A stretch of DNA of 9,259 nucleotides, taken from contig JAQSXM010000104.1 of assembly GCA_029256645.1 (NCBI GenBank), forward strand, positions 1-9,259, written 5' to 3'. The notes under the pieces were generated by a model. It worked only from the letters and a program-made list of their open reading frames with translations, had not been told where the DNA came from and did not search any database. This document shows, piece after piece, positions 1 through 7,090 of the stretch; within the stretch, counting starts at the first letter, position 1; every line of letters starts with the position of its first letter. The DNA comes from Sporomusa sp. GTDB taxonomy: Bacteria; Bacillota_C; Negativicutes; Sporomusales; Sporomusaceae. The translations under genes and the position numbers were made by a program.

Positions 1-41
1 GAGTTTAGTAGCCTGTTAGACTTCTTATATGTGTGCAATAA

Positions 42-60
42 ATTGATGATGCTCATCAAT
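42..60. repeat. Perfect 8-bp inverted repeat, 3-base centre
   Basis: ATTGATGA (42-49) and TCATCAAT (53-60) are perfect inverted copies separated by TGC. No T-run follows, so it is not an intrinsic terminator. An operator, or the end of an upstream regulatory region, is possible; the function is unknown. Confidence 0.45.
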
Positions 61-156
61 AAAGTCCGGAGGTAATTGACCGATAATTGCCAAATGTATA
101 AAAAAAGAAAATTTTAAAAGTTGGGTCTATTTTTAAAATGGACATGGTGAAAAAGA

Positions 157-219
157 GGTCTTTGGGCACCTATTACCTTGGTAAGAGAGGCTGGCGAATA
201 ATAATAGGTTAAGCAGACC
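157..219 (+). other. Nested stem-loop, possible structured leader RNA
   Basis: An outer stem GGTCT (157-161)/AGACC (215-219) encloses an inner perfect 8-bp stem ACCTATTA (168-175)/TAATAGGT (202-209). They are separated by a small asymmetric internal loop (162-167 and 210-214). The apical part (176-201) can form a further short CCT/AGG pairing. An alternative pairing of AGGT (156-159) with ACCT (168-171) would compete with the inner stem, as expected of a switchable RNA. No T-tract follows. The pairing is visible in the sequence; a regulatory role is inference. Confidence 0.35.
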
Positions 220-231
220 GGATTTTGCAGA

Positions 232-253
232 ATAGTTGAAGGATTTTAACTAT
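232..253 (+). other. 9-bp hairpin in the leader
   Basis: Bases 232-240 (ATAGTTGAA) pair with 245-253 (TTTAACTAT), including one G-U pair, around a GGAT loop. It lies 12 bases after the nested stem-loop at 157-219, so both could belong to one structured leader. There is no following U-tract, so it is not a terminator. It could equally be a DNA operator. Confidence 0.35.
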
Positions 254-318
254 ACAGTGAATAAGTATAGGAGTATCTATCTGCAGAATATGTTTGCAGG
301 CGGAGGCCAACAACCTCT

Positions 319-348
319 CTGACTACAAATATTTAGAAGCGTTATATT
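319..348 (+). promoter_or_regulatory. Candidate sigma-A promoter for the sensor kinase gene
   Basis: CTGACT (319-324, 4 of 6 matches to TTGACA) and TATATT (343-348, 5 of 6 to TATAAT) are separated by 18 bases. Transcription would start near 355, leaving a short leader with the ribosome site GAGGG (362-366) and ATG at 373. If this is the main promoter, the stem-loops further upstream act as DNA sites rather than RNA. This is a weak consensus-only call in AT-rich DNA. Confidence 0.3.
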
Positions 349-372
349 TGGAATAAGGTATGAGGGATTACA

Positions 373-1950
373 ATGACCACAGATATTATTAATAAAATAA
401 GAAACGTGTTTCAATTAGATATTATTGGTGATCAATACTATGACTGGGGTGAGCAGCACTGGCTGCAATTAGACCCGGACAACCAGGAAACACAACCGAT
501 CGTGTCAGTTGCGACAGTATACCCTGGAGAAAAACAGCTGCCCCATGTACACTCAGGTTACATTGAAATTATAATTGGACTTGAAGGCCTGACCACTCAC
601 TGGTGTAATAACCGGGAAATTAAGCTGGATAAGGGGAAGATCGGGTACATCAGCGACGGAGGCAATCATCGACATATTAATGACTCTGCTACACCAGCCT
701 CTTTTATAAGTATAGTATATTCAACGATCCCTAAGCCGCTGAAGGAATTATCCACTGGTGCGGATATTGAACTTACGGAAATGGCGAAGGTGATTAACCT
801 TGACGCAATTGCTGAAAAATTTGCGCAAACGGTAAATATGACAGTTACACTCATTGATGTGTCAGGGAATTTCCTGACAGAAAAGAAAAGTCTACCGGAA
901 TTATGCTTACTTTGCATCCGGGAGAGGAGTGGCAATTGCGTTTTAAGTAGTGTGTCCCAGCGCGAGCCTTATTCGGAGAATAAAATATCCCGTTGTAAAT
1001 TTGGGGTATCGGCAATCCAAAGCCCTGTTGTTGTAAATGGCAGGGTATTGGGGTATCTAGGCTGCGGCTATGGCCGAATGTCTACAATTATTCCCAAAGC
1101 AGAGTTAATGGCGTTAGATAAATTGACGGCATCAAAGGCGCAGGCGGCGTACCTGAACCTTAATTTTATGACCCGGAATCAATTGATCTCTGTAGCTGAA
1201 ACGTTGTCATTGGTTAGCGCCTCGCTTGTGCAGTTAATGGACAATTCACTAAAGGAAAAAGAGTTGAGCAGTTACCGGGTTAGTTTATCAGAGGAGCGGG
1301 AGATGCAGGCGCGGCTGCATAATTCCTTGAGTCAGGCGCGGCTTAAATTCTTAGAATCGCAAGTAAATCCTCATTTTCTATTTAATACACTCAATACCAT
1401 CGCCCAACAGGCCGAGATGGACGGTGCCTCCATCCTGGCATCATTGACTTATTCACTCTCTAATTTGCTGCGTTTAAGTCTGGGAAAAGCAGAGTCGTTA
1501 GTTACGCTGGAAGAAGAATTAAGCTATATCAAAGATTACCTGTTTATTCAGCAAACCAGATTCCCGGATAAATTTGATGTTGCGATTGAGGTTGATCCGG
1601 ATATTCTGACTGTTAAGATTCCCTTTATGACAGTAATGGTTTTAATAGAGAATTCAATATTGCATGGCTTTAGAAATGTTCGCCAGCAAGGCCGGTTATC
1701 TGTTCGCGGGTATAAACAGGGGGCGGCAGGGGTTATTGAGGTACATGACAATGGCTGTGGTATACCAGATCCTATTGCAGCGGCAGTGCGGGAATTGCCT
1801 CATGCTGATTATGATCCACCCAGTCTAAAGGGGATTGGGATTAAGAATATTTTCTTGCGATTAAAACACTATTACGGAGACACGTTTGATTTAATACTGA
1901 CCCAGAGGGAGGAAGGCGGGACTTTAGCCCGTATTACCTTGCCGCTTTAG
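373..1950 (+). CDS. Cupin-PocR sensor histidine kinase, LytS/YesM-type core
   Basis: A 525-residue kinase that probably senses a small intracellular molecule and phosphorylates the response regulator encoded next. Residues about 45-118 form a cupin barrel: motif 1 is H58-x-H60-x4-E65, and motif 2 ends in GGNH(99)RHIN, so the metal ligands are kept. Residues about 140-265 resemble a PocR ligand-binding domain, with cysteines C178, C181, C189, C208 and C231 and the segment SPVVVNGRVLGYLGCG. A helical linker (about 285-325) leads to the His_kinase core with NPHFLFNTLN, phospho-acceptor H334. The HATPase domain has the N box ENSILHGF (426-433), DNGCGIP (459-465) and KGIGIKN (486-492). No signal peptide or membrane segment is visible, so it should be cytoplasmic. 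The ATG follows GAGGG by six bases. The families are clear; the ligand is unknown, although PocR domains are associated with small carbon compounds such as propanediol. Confidence 0.92.
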   Translation: MTTDIINKIRNVFQLDIIGDQYYDWGEQHWLQLDPDNQETQPIVSVATVYPGEKQLPHVHSGYIEIIIGLEGLTTHWCNNREIKLDKGKIGYISDGGNHRHINDSATPASFISIVYSTIPKPLKELSTGADIELTEMAKVINLDAIAEKFAQTVNMTVTLIDVSGNFLTEKKSLPELCLLCIRERSGNCVLSSVSQREPYSENKISRCKFGVSAIQSPVVVNGRVLGYLGCGYGRMSTIIPKAELMALDKLTASKAQAAYLNLNFMTRNQLISVAETLSLVSASLVQLMDNSLKEKELSSYRVSLSEEREMQARLHNSLSQARLKFLESQVNPHFLFNTLNTIAQQAEMDGASILASLTYSLSNLLRLSLGKAESLVTLEEELSYIKDYLFIQQTRFPDKFDVAIEVDPDILTVKIPFMTVMVLIENSILHGFRNVRQQGRLSVRGYKQGAAGVIEVHDNGCGIPDPIAAAVRELPHADYDPPSLKGIGIKNIFLRLKHYYGDTFDLILTQREEGGTLARITLPL

Positions 1951-1987
1951 CTTTGTTTCCGACTCTAATTGAGAGGGGGAGAACAAA

Positions 1988-3556
1988 ATGTATAAGATGA
2001 TTATTGCTGACGATGAGCCTGCAGTACGCCAATATCTCAGTTATATTGTCAAGCAGCATAACCTGCCTTTTTTCATTTGCGGGGAGGCGGAGGACGGTGA
2101 GCAGGCTGTCCACATGACCGATCTGTATAAGCCGGAATTTGTCATTTTGGATATTAACATGCCGTTTATAAACGGTCTTGATGCTGCCAAAATGATTAGG
2201 GAAAAGTATCGCGATACAGTTATTTACATCCTGACTGCCTATAGTCACTTTGATTATGCTCATCAGGCGGTTCAAGCCCAGGTAGCCAGTTATCTGCTAA
2301 AGCCAATAAAGCCGGCCGAATTGGCGGAAACACTAAAAAAAGGCATCGCTAACGTGCTGAGTCAGCGAATGGCAGCTCAACGCATCCAGCGTATGGAATG
2401 GCAAATTGCCAAAGACAGACCTGTTGTCACCAAACAGAGATTATTTGAGTTATTAAAAAGCGATAGCGATAACCCCAATGCACTAAGATTGCTGCAGGGT
2501 ATCGCTAAAAAGGAAAAATTCTGTCCGGCAGCAGTTATCTCTGCTTCGTATTGGCCAACAGCAAAAATACCGGTGAGAGACGGGCTGGAAAAACGCCTGA
2601 AACGGGAAAGTGATGTCCGGTTTGGGGAGTGCGCAATTGTAACCTCTTTTAGCCAGGAAATTGTGATCATCTTTGATCATTGGGATTATAACTTACGCTG
2701 TGAGCTGCAATCTCAATTAGAAGAGTGGGAGCGAACGTATAACATTACGTTCTGTGCTGGTATAAGTCTGGTTGTTAGCCCGTCTCAAATTGGCCGGGAC
2801 TACCGGAATGCCACAAAAAAGCGGGAAGTAGGGTTGTTTTGGCAGCAACAGGGGCTTTTAGTTGTTGACAATACAGTGGATGGACGTACAGAGATAGATT
2901 GTGAGGCCATTCAAAAACAATTACGGGATTGTTTAATGGAACGCCAGGCCGGTCAGGCTAAAGCAATCCTGCGGCAGTTTTTGGCTGAAGCTATGCATAA
3001 GGTGTGCCAGCCGGAATATATCTATGCTGCCATTATAAAAATTGCCAATAATCTTGTTGCCAAATATGCCGAATATATTATCTCTGCAGAGGAAGCCAAG
3101 CAGACTCGGCAGAATTTTATCAGTCAACTAAATCAAACATCTTCAATCGGTGAACTAGAACAGTGTTTGTATGACCTAATTGATAAATTAGAAAGCAATA
3201 CTTGCTCTTCTGAGCAGAACCAGGCTGAACAGTCCGTAAAATGGGCGATTGAGTATATAAATAATAATTATCATAAGGATCTTACACTGGAGCAATTTGC
3301 CGATAAACTGTTCATGAGTACAGGCTATTTCTGCCGGAGCTTCAAAAAGTATGCCGGGGAAGGGTATGCAGCCTATTTAACTAATGTTAGATTGAAAAAA
3401 GCCAAGGAGAGATTAATGAGCGGTAAGTATACGGTTGCAGAGGTTGCCCGTATGGTAGGATTTCGCGATGCCAGCTATTTCAGCAGTGTTTTTAAGAAAC
3501 ATTATAATCAATCACCCAGTAATCTGGCGGCAGCGGCAACACGGCAGAGTTCCTGA
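1988..3556 (+). CDS. Response regulator, receiver plus AraC-type DNA-binding domain (YesN-like)
   Basis: A 522-residue transcription factor, the likely phosphorylation partner of the preceding kinase, whose gene ends 37 bases upstream. The N-terminal receiver (about 1-120) has the acidic pair D8/D9, phospho-acceptor D55 in VILDINMP, T83 and K105 in YLLKP, so all the phosphotransfer residues are present. The middle (about 175-300) includes a FCAGISLVVS segment resembling the degenerate GGDEF-like domains of CdaR/PucR and YesN-type regulators. This domain assignment is tentative. The C-terminus (about 415-515) is a double helix-turn-helix AraC domain: LTLEQFADKLFMSTGYFCRSF and then VAEVARMVGFRDASYFSSVF. 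The start follows GAGAGGGGGAG at 1971-1981. Targets are unknown; its own leader and the aldolase gene directly downstream are the nearest candidates. Confidence 0.93.
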   Translation: MYKMIIADDEPAVRQYLSYIVKQHNLPFFICGEAEDGEQAVHMTDLYKPEFVILDINMPFINGLDAAKMIREKYRDTVIYILTAYSHFDYAHQAVQAQVASYLLKPIKPAELAETLKKGIANVLSQRMAAQRIQRMEWQIAKDRPVVTKQRLFELLKSDSDNPNALRLLQGIAKKEKFCPAAVISASYWPTAKIPVRDGLEKRLKRESDVRFGECAIVTSFSQEIVIIFDHWDYNLRCELQSQLEEWERTYNITFCAGISLVVSPSQIGRDYRNATKKREVGLFWQQQGLLVVDNTVDGRTEIDCEAIQKQLRDCLMERQAGQAKAILRQFLAEAMHKVCQPEYIYAAIIKIANNLVAKYAEYIISAEEAKQTRQNFISQLNQTSSIGELEQCLYDLIDKLESNTCSSEQNQAEQSVKWAIEYINNNYHKDLTLEQFADKLFMSTGYFCRSFKKYAGEGYAAYLTNVRLKKAKERLMSGKYTVAEVARMVGFRDASYFSSVFKKHYNQSPSNLAAAATRQSS

Positions 3557-3586
3557 CGCAACGTAATTTTACATGAGAAAATGGAT

Positions 3587-3592
3587 GGAGGG
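3587..3592 (+). promoter_or_regulatory. Ribosome binding site that fixes the aldolase start
   Basis: GGAGGG ends six bases before the ATG at 3599. An in-frame ATG at 3581 lies upstream of this site and would place the Shine-Dalgarno inside the gene. Family members also typically begin with a sequence like MFKGI, so 3599 is preferred. Confidence 0.75.
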
Positions 3593-3598
3593 TACCAG

Positions 3599-4501
3599 AT
3601 GTTTAAAGGAATACTTTCGCCAGTTGTTACGATTCTTGATGAGAACGGAAAACTTGATTTTGCCGGTAATAAAATAGTCATTAACCGGTTAATTGAGCAT
3701 GGTATTAACGGACTGCTTTTTCTTGGCAGTATTGGTGAGTTTTTTGCTCTTTCCAAAGCCGAAAAACAGCAATTTATTAGCTTTGTGGTAAAAACAGTGG
3801 ATAAAAGGGTTCCTGTACTTATTGGTACAGGGGGAACAGTCCAGGATGAGGTAATTGAGCTTACCCGGTTTGCCGAGCAAGCAGGTGCAGATGCGGCGGT
3901 TGTTATTTCACCTTACTATTTTAAACTTGACCAGGAAACTATTTATCGTTATTACGCAGGTGTGGCCCAAAGCACAGCATTGCCGATTATGCTCTATAAT
4001 TTCCCGGACCGGACTGCGGTTGACCTGGGGCCAGAGCTTGTTCTGCGTTTAGCCAGGGAGTTCAAACATATTGTCGCTATCAAAGATACTGTTGATAACA
4101 TCAGCCATACCAGGAAACTAATCCAGGCAGTGAAGGCCGAGAGACCTGATTTCTCAGTACTTTCAGGGTTTGATGAATATCTGATACCTAATCTAATGGC
4201 AGGTGGCGATGGTATTCTTGGGGGCTTAACCAATGTCATTCCGCATGTTTTTTCAGACCTGATGCAAGCTTACGCCAAGAAGGATCTGGCAAGGGTCGAG
4301 GCAGCGCAAGACAAAATATCTATTCTGATGAATCTATATGATGTATCACAGCCCTTTGTAGCTGCCATTAAAGGTGCTGTTGCTCAGATGGGGGTGCCGA
4401 TTACACCTGGGGTTAAAGCACCGGCGTCGGCTTTAACGAGCCGGCAGTTGCAGGAGATCCGGGAACTATTAATACAGGCAGATGTATTAGACAGTTTATA
4501 G
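3599..4501 (+). CDS. DapA-superfamily aldolase, probably 2-keto-3-deoxy-sugar-acid aldolase (YagE/YjhH-like)
   Basis: A 300-residue class I lyase of the DHDPS/N-acetylneuraminate lyase superfamily, with the usual full-length TIM barrel. The Schiff-base lysine is K162 in VAIKDTVDN. Y133 sits in LYNFPDRT with R138 kept, Y106/Y107 in SPYYF, and GGDGILGG lies at 202-209. The pyruvate-binding loop reads GSIGE (43-47) rather than the GTTGE typical of true dihydrodipicolinate synthase, so catalytic Thr44 is Ser and Thr45 is Ile. The stretches YNFP, IKDTVDN, the FDEYL region and the C-terminal half recall E. coli YagE/YjhH, which cleave 2-keto-3-deoxy sugar acids to pyruvate and an aldehyde; that comparison is from memory. 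An IclR gene and an IlvD/Edd dehydratase downstream favour sugar-acid catabolism over lysine synthesis. It starts 42 bases after the response regulator with no terminator between, so cotranscription is likely. The family is sure; the substrate is not. Confidence 0.9.
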   Translation: MFKGILSPVVTILDENGKLDFAGNKIVINRLIEHGINGLLFLGSIGEFFALSKAEKQQFISFVVKTVDKRVPVLIGTGGTVQDEVIELTRFAEQAGADAAVVISPYYFKLDQETIYRYYAGVAQSTALPIMLYNFPDRTAVDLGPELVLRLAREFKHIVAIKDTVDNISHTRKLIQAVKAERPDFSVLSGFDEYLIPNLMAGGDGILGGLTNVIPHVFSDLMQAYAKKDLARVEAAQDKISILMNLYDVSQPFVAAIKGAVAQMGVPITPGVKAPASALTSRQLQEIRELLIQADVLDSL

Positions 4502-4541
4502 ATGAAGCGGTCACTTAGTGTTGCTCTGGTTAAAAGCCACA

Positions 4542-4569
4542 ATGAAAAATACAAACAGCGTTTGATAAT
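4542..4569 (+). promoter_or_regulatory. Candidate sigma-A promoter for the IclR-dehydratase-activator operon
   Basis: ATGAAA (4542-4547, 4 of 6 to TTGACA) and GATAAT (4564-4569, 5 of 6 to TATAAT) are 16 bases apart. The -10 lies inside the 17-bp palindrome at 4560-4576, so a protein bound there would block polymerase. Transcription would start near 4576, just before the ribosome site AAAGAGGTG. This is a consensus-only call; readthrough from the aldolase gene is also possible because I see no terminator in the gap. Confidence 0.35.
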
Positions 4570-4576
4570 ATCAAAC
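4560..4576. promoter_or_regulatory. 17-bp perfect palindrome, probable IclR operator
   Basis: GTTTGATA (4560-4567) and TATCAAAC (4569-4576) are exact inverted copies around a single A. The site lies 14 bases before the GTG start of the IclR-family gene and covers a possible -10 element. IclR-family dimers usually bind short palindromes near their own promoters, so autoregulation is the natural reading. I saw no second copy in the window. Confidence 0.6.
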
Positions 4577-4590
4577 AAAGAGGTGTTTCT

Positions 4591-5376
4591 GTGACTGGAC
4601 AAGCTGGTGAGGGCAGCGGGAGAAGTATTCAATCAGTATTTCGCTCACTTAAGATTTTGGAATATGTTGCAGGCCAGCGGAGCCCTGCTGGCCTGACTGA
4701 AATAAGTAAAGGGATTGGGATCCATAAAAGTACGGCCCACGGCCTGATTGCCACCATGGAAAAGTGTGGTTTTATGCAGCAGGATCCTAACACAGGCAAA
4801 TACTCCCTGGGAATTAAGGTTTTTGAGATGGGGCAAGCCTATATATCCAATCTTGATTTACGTGAGCTTGCATTACCCTATCTGAAAGAACTGTCACTTA
4901 CCTATCAGGAAACCGCACATCTTGCAATACTTTCTGCAGAAGAGGTTGTATATATTGATAAGGTAGATGGCTCCCGTTCCATTGGGATAAGGTCTCAGGT
5001 TGGTGGCCGCAATCCTGCTCACTGCACCGGTGTTGGTAAAGTACTGCTGTCCGGTCTGGATGAACGACAAATCAAAAAAATGTATCTTGATAAAACCCTG
5101 CGCAAGTACACCCGGAACACAGTGTCAGATTTGTCAGGGCTGCTTAGACAAATTTGTCAGGTACGTAAGCAGGGGTATGCAATTGACCTTGAGGAGTTTG
5201 AACTGGACTTACGTTGTATCGCAGCGCCAATAAAGGATAGTACAGGGGCAGTACTCGCTGCGGTCAGTATTTCCGGACCGTCGAATCGATTACTGGATGC
5301 TAAAATGTCTGATACCGCAAGCCATGTAATAGAGACTGCAATGAAGATATCAATTCGGCTGGGTTATAAGCAGTAA
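4591..5376 (+). CDS. IclR-family transcriptional regulator
   Basis: A 261-residue regulator of typical IclR length. Residues about 11-75 are the winged helix-turn-helix, with RSIQSVFRSLKILEYV leading to the recognition region LTEISKGIGIHKSTAHGLIATM and the wing GFMQQDPNTGKYSLG. Residues about 88-258 form the GAF-like effector domain, with AHCTGVGKVLLSG and, near the end, GYAIDLEEFELDLRCIAAP and AAVSISGP. The GTG start follows AAAGAGGTG (4577-4585) at five bases. The gene lies between a sugar-acid-type aldolase and an IlvD/Edd dehydratase, an order seen with E. coli YagI and YjhI, so it probably senses a sugar acid or its keto-deoxy product. The perfect palindrome upstream is its likely binding site. 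Whether it represses or activates cannot be read from the sequence. Confidence 0.93.
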   Translation: MTGQAGEGSGRSIQSVFRSLKILEYVAGQRSPAGLTEISKGIGIHKSTAHGLIATMEKCGFMQQDPNTGKYSLGIKVFEMGQAYISNLDLRELALPYLKELSLTYQETAHLAILSAEEVVYIDKVDGSRSIGIRSQVGGRNPAHCTGVGKVLLSGLDERQIKKMYLDKTLRKYTRNTVSDLSGLLRQICQVRKQGYAIDLEEFELDLRCIAAPIKDSTGAVLAAVSISGPSNRLLDAKMSDTASHVIETAMKISIRLGYKQ

Positions 5377-5410
5377 TGTAGAACCGGAAAAATGGGGAGG
5401 GGCAGGGTAT

Positions 5411-7090
5411 ATGGGAAATCGGAGCAGTAGCATTTTGGGCAAGCCGGAATGGAGCTTTAACCGGAGTGTATTTAAATCAGTTGGTTTTTCTGATGATGAT
5501 CTACATAGACCGGTCATTGGAATTGCAAACTCATGGAATGAATTGGTGCCCGGTCATGCCAATCTGCGTCAGGTTGCCGAGCATGTGCGTAAGGGGATAT
5601 ACAGAGCCGGCGGTACTGTAGCTGAATTTGGCGTTATTGGCGCGTGTGACGGCACAGCCCAGGGGCATGCCGGGATGCATTACATTTTACCCTCGCGGGA
5701 TCTAATCGCCAACGATATTGAGGTAATGGTTGAGGCGCACCGGTTGGATGGTATTGTCCTGCTTGGCTCTTGTGACAAGATTGTTCCTGGGATGCTGATG
5801 GCTGCCGCACGGCTTAGAATCCCAGCTATCTTCCTGCCAGGCGGGCCAATGCTGGGTGGCGTTAAATTTGACGGGCGCAAATCTGATTTAACGACAATGT
5901 CAGAAGCGCTGGGCATGCTCAAGAGCGAAAAAATTACTGAAACAGCTTATGAACAGTTGGAGGAGCTTTGTGGTCCAACCTGTGGCTCGTGCGCCTTTTA
6001 CGGGACTGCCAATACCATGTGTTGTATGGCGGAAGCCCTGGGGTTGTCCCTGCCGGGAGCGGCGCTTGTGCCTGCGGTCTATGCCGACAGATTAAGGCTG
6101 GGAGAAGAGACCGGCAAAGCGATTGTCGCTTTGGTTACCAATGGGATAAGTGCCGACAACATTATAACCTATCAGTCACTGGAGAACGCTATCAGGGTTT
6201 TAATGGCTACCGGTGGTTCGACCAACGCTGTTTTACACCTCTCGGCGGTTGCCGCCGAGCTGGACATAACGGCCGAAACCATGATGAACGCTTATGATAA
6301 GCTCAGTCAGTCTACCCCCCAGATTGCCAAAGTAAATCCTGCGTCCCAGTATGACATGGAGGATTTTCACAGGGCCGGAGGAATTCCCCGGGTAATGCAG
6401 GAAATCGGTGCTCTACTTAATAAAGGGTGCATTACTGTGACCGGTAAGACGGTAGAACAGAACCTTGAGGGCTACAGGTTTAAGTATCCGCATGATGATA
6501 ACGTCATAAGCACGCTGGCTCAGCCGTTTAGTCAACAAAAGGGGTTAGCTATCCTGCGGGGCAATCTTGCCCCTGATACGGCAGTAACCAAGCCTGCGGC
6601 AATTGCCCCTGAGATGCATGTATTTACAGGAAATGCCAGGGTATTTGACTGTGAGGAAGCAGCCGAAGAGGCCATACTGAACGGACGTATCAAAGAAGGC
6701 GATGTTGTTGTTATCCGCTATGAAGGACCTAAAGGCGGACCGGGTATGCGCGAAATGTATAAGGCAATGAAATATCTCTATGGCATGGGCTTAGCGAAAA
6801 AAACAGCCTTAATTACTGACGGGCGTTTCTCGGGTACAAACAATGGCTGTTTTGTGGGACATATCTCACCCGAGGCGGCTGAGGGCGGACCCTTGGCCGT
6901 TGTCCGGGACGGTGACAGAATTACTATCGATATTCCCCGGGGATTATTGCAATTGCACCTTTCCGATCAGGAGATTAGTACAAGGCTGGAATCCTGGCAA
7001 AGACCACAGCCTAAATTTACCCGTGGCTATTTAGGCCTATACTCCAAGCTGGCAAGCTCTGCCGCCAAAGGCGCGGTAATAACGTTGTAA
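5411..7090 (+). CDS. IlvD/Edd-family Fe-S dehydratase (dihydroxy-acid or sugar-acid dehydratase)
   Basis: A 559-residue iron-sulfur dehydratase that removes water from a 2,3-dihydroxy acid to give a 2-keto-3-deoxy acid. Visible signatures are GACDGTAQGH (77-86, metal ligand D80), GSCDKIVPGM (119-128, C121 and the probable carbamylated lysine K123), GPTCGSCAFYGTANTM (188-203, C191/C194), GPKGGPGM (439-446) and TDGRFSG (469-475, catalytic S474). At the position where [2Fe-2S] members carry a first cysteine (PCN) it has VPGH (46-49), as in the oxygen-sensitive E. coli IlvD, which suggests a labile [4Fe-4S] cluster. The loop after GRFSG reads TNNGCFVGHISPEAAEGG, unlike the usual TRG-type loop of biosynthetic enzymes. 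Length fits IlvD, but no other branched-chain biosynthesis gene is nearby; the aldolase and IclR neighbours favour sugar-acid breakdown. It follows IclR by 34 bases with a strong site, GGGGAGGGG (5394-5402). Family sure, substrate open. Confidence 0.93.
   Translation: MGNRSSSILGKPEWSFNRSVFKSVGFSDDDLHRPVIGIANSWNELVPGHANLRQVAEHVRKGIYRAGGTVAEFGVIGACDGTAQGHAGMHYILPSRDLIANDIEVMVEAHRLDGIVLLGSCDKIVPGMLMAAARLRIPAIFLPGGPMLGGVKFDGRKSDLTTMSEALGMLKSEKITETAYEQLEELCGPTCGSCAFYGTANTMCCMAEALGLSLPGAALVPAVYADRLRLGEETGKAIVALVTNGISADNIITYQSLENAIRVLMATGGSTNAVLHLSAVAAELDITAETMMNAYDKLSQSTPQIAKVNPASQYDMEDFHRAGGIPRVMQEIGALLNKGCITVTGKTVEQNLEGYRFKYPHDDNVISTLAQPFSQQKGLAILRGNLAPDTAVTKPAAIAPEMHVFTGNARVFDCEEAAEEAILNGRIKEGDVVVIRYEGPKGGPGMREMYKAMKYLYGMGLAKKTALITDGRFSGTNNGCFVGHISPEAAEGGPLAVVRDGDRITIDIPRGLLQLHLSDQEISTRLESWQRPQPKFTRGYLGLYSKLASSAAKGAVITL

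Larger units (their letters stand above)
1..372. other. Non-coding leader region upstream of the sensor kinase gene
   Basis: I see no convincing gene in this 372-base stretch. It is AT-rich and has many inverted repeats: a perfect 8-bp repeat at 42-60, an imperfect palindrome at 125-143 (GTCTATTTTT then AAAATGGAC, one G-T mismatch), a nested stem-loop at 157-219 and a hairpin at 232-253. A 9-base direct repeat (TGCAGAATA) occurs at 226 and 282, and a possible sigma-A promoter lies at 319-348. The region probably carries the control sites of the kinase/response-regulator genes, perhaps with a structured 5' RNA. It matches no riboswitch class I can recognise by eye. Confidence 0.6.

Noticed and set aside
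76..102. Possible promoter TTGACC...TATAAA
   Set aside because: The spacer is only 15 bases and the region is AT-rich. It is too weak to call, although it would provide a long structured leader if real.
25..132. Reverse-strand open frame whose C-terminal part looks protein-like (IGQLPPDFIDEHHQFIAHI then stop)
   Set aside because: It has no ATG or GTG start and no ribosome site, and it is cut off by a stop just upstream. At most it is a decayed fragment, and part of it reads through the 42-60 palindrome.
138..212. Possible 24-residue basic leader peptide (ATG at 138, stop at 210)
   Set aside because: There is no Shine-Dalgarno at a usable distance, and it lies across the nested stem-loop. 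The short open frame is easily due to chance.
1934..2275. Antisense open frame of 113 codons over the kinase/response-regulator junction
   Set aside because: It overlaps two well-supported genes on the other strand and shows no recognisable motif. It is a shadow frame.
3581..3601. Earlier in-frame ATG for the aldolase
   Set aside because: The strong GGAGGG lies between it and the next ATG, and the family N-terminus fits the start at 3599.
3599..4501. Calling the aldolase dapA (lysine biosynthesis)
   Set aside because: The GTTGE motif with catalytic Thr44 is GSIGE here, and the neighbours are catabolic and regulatory rather than biosynthetic.
4509..4524. Possible second -24/-12 promoter upstream of the IclR gene (GG...TTGC)
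   Set aside because: The GG to GC spacing is 12 instead of 10 bases, which sigma-54 holoenzyme does not usually tolerate.
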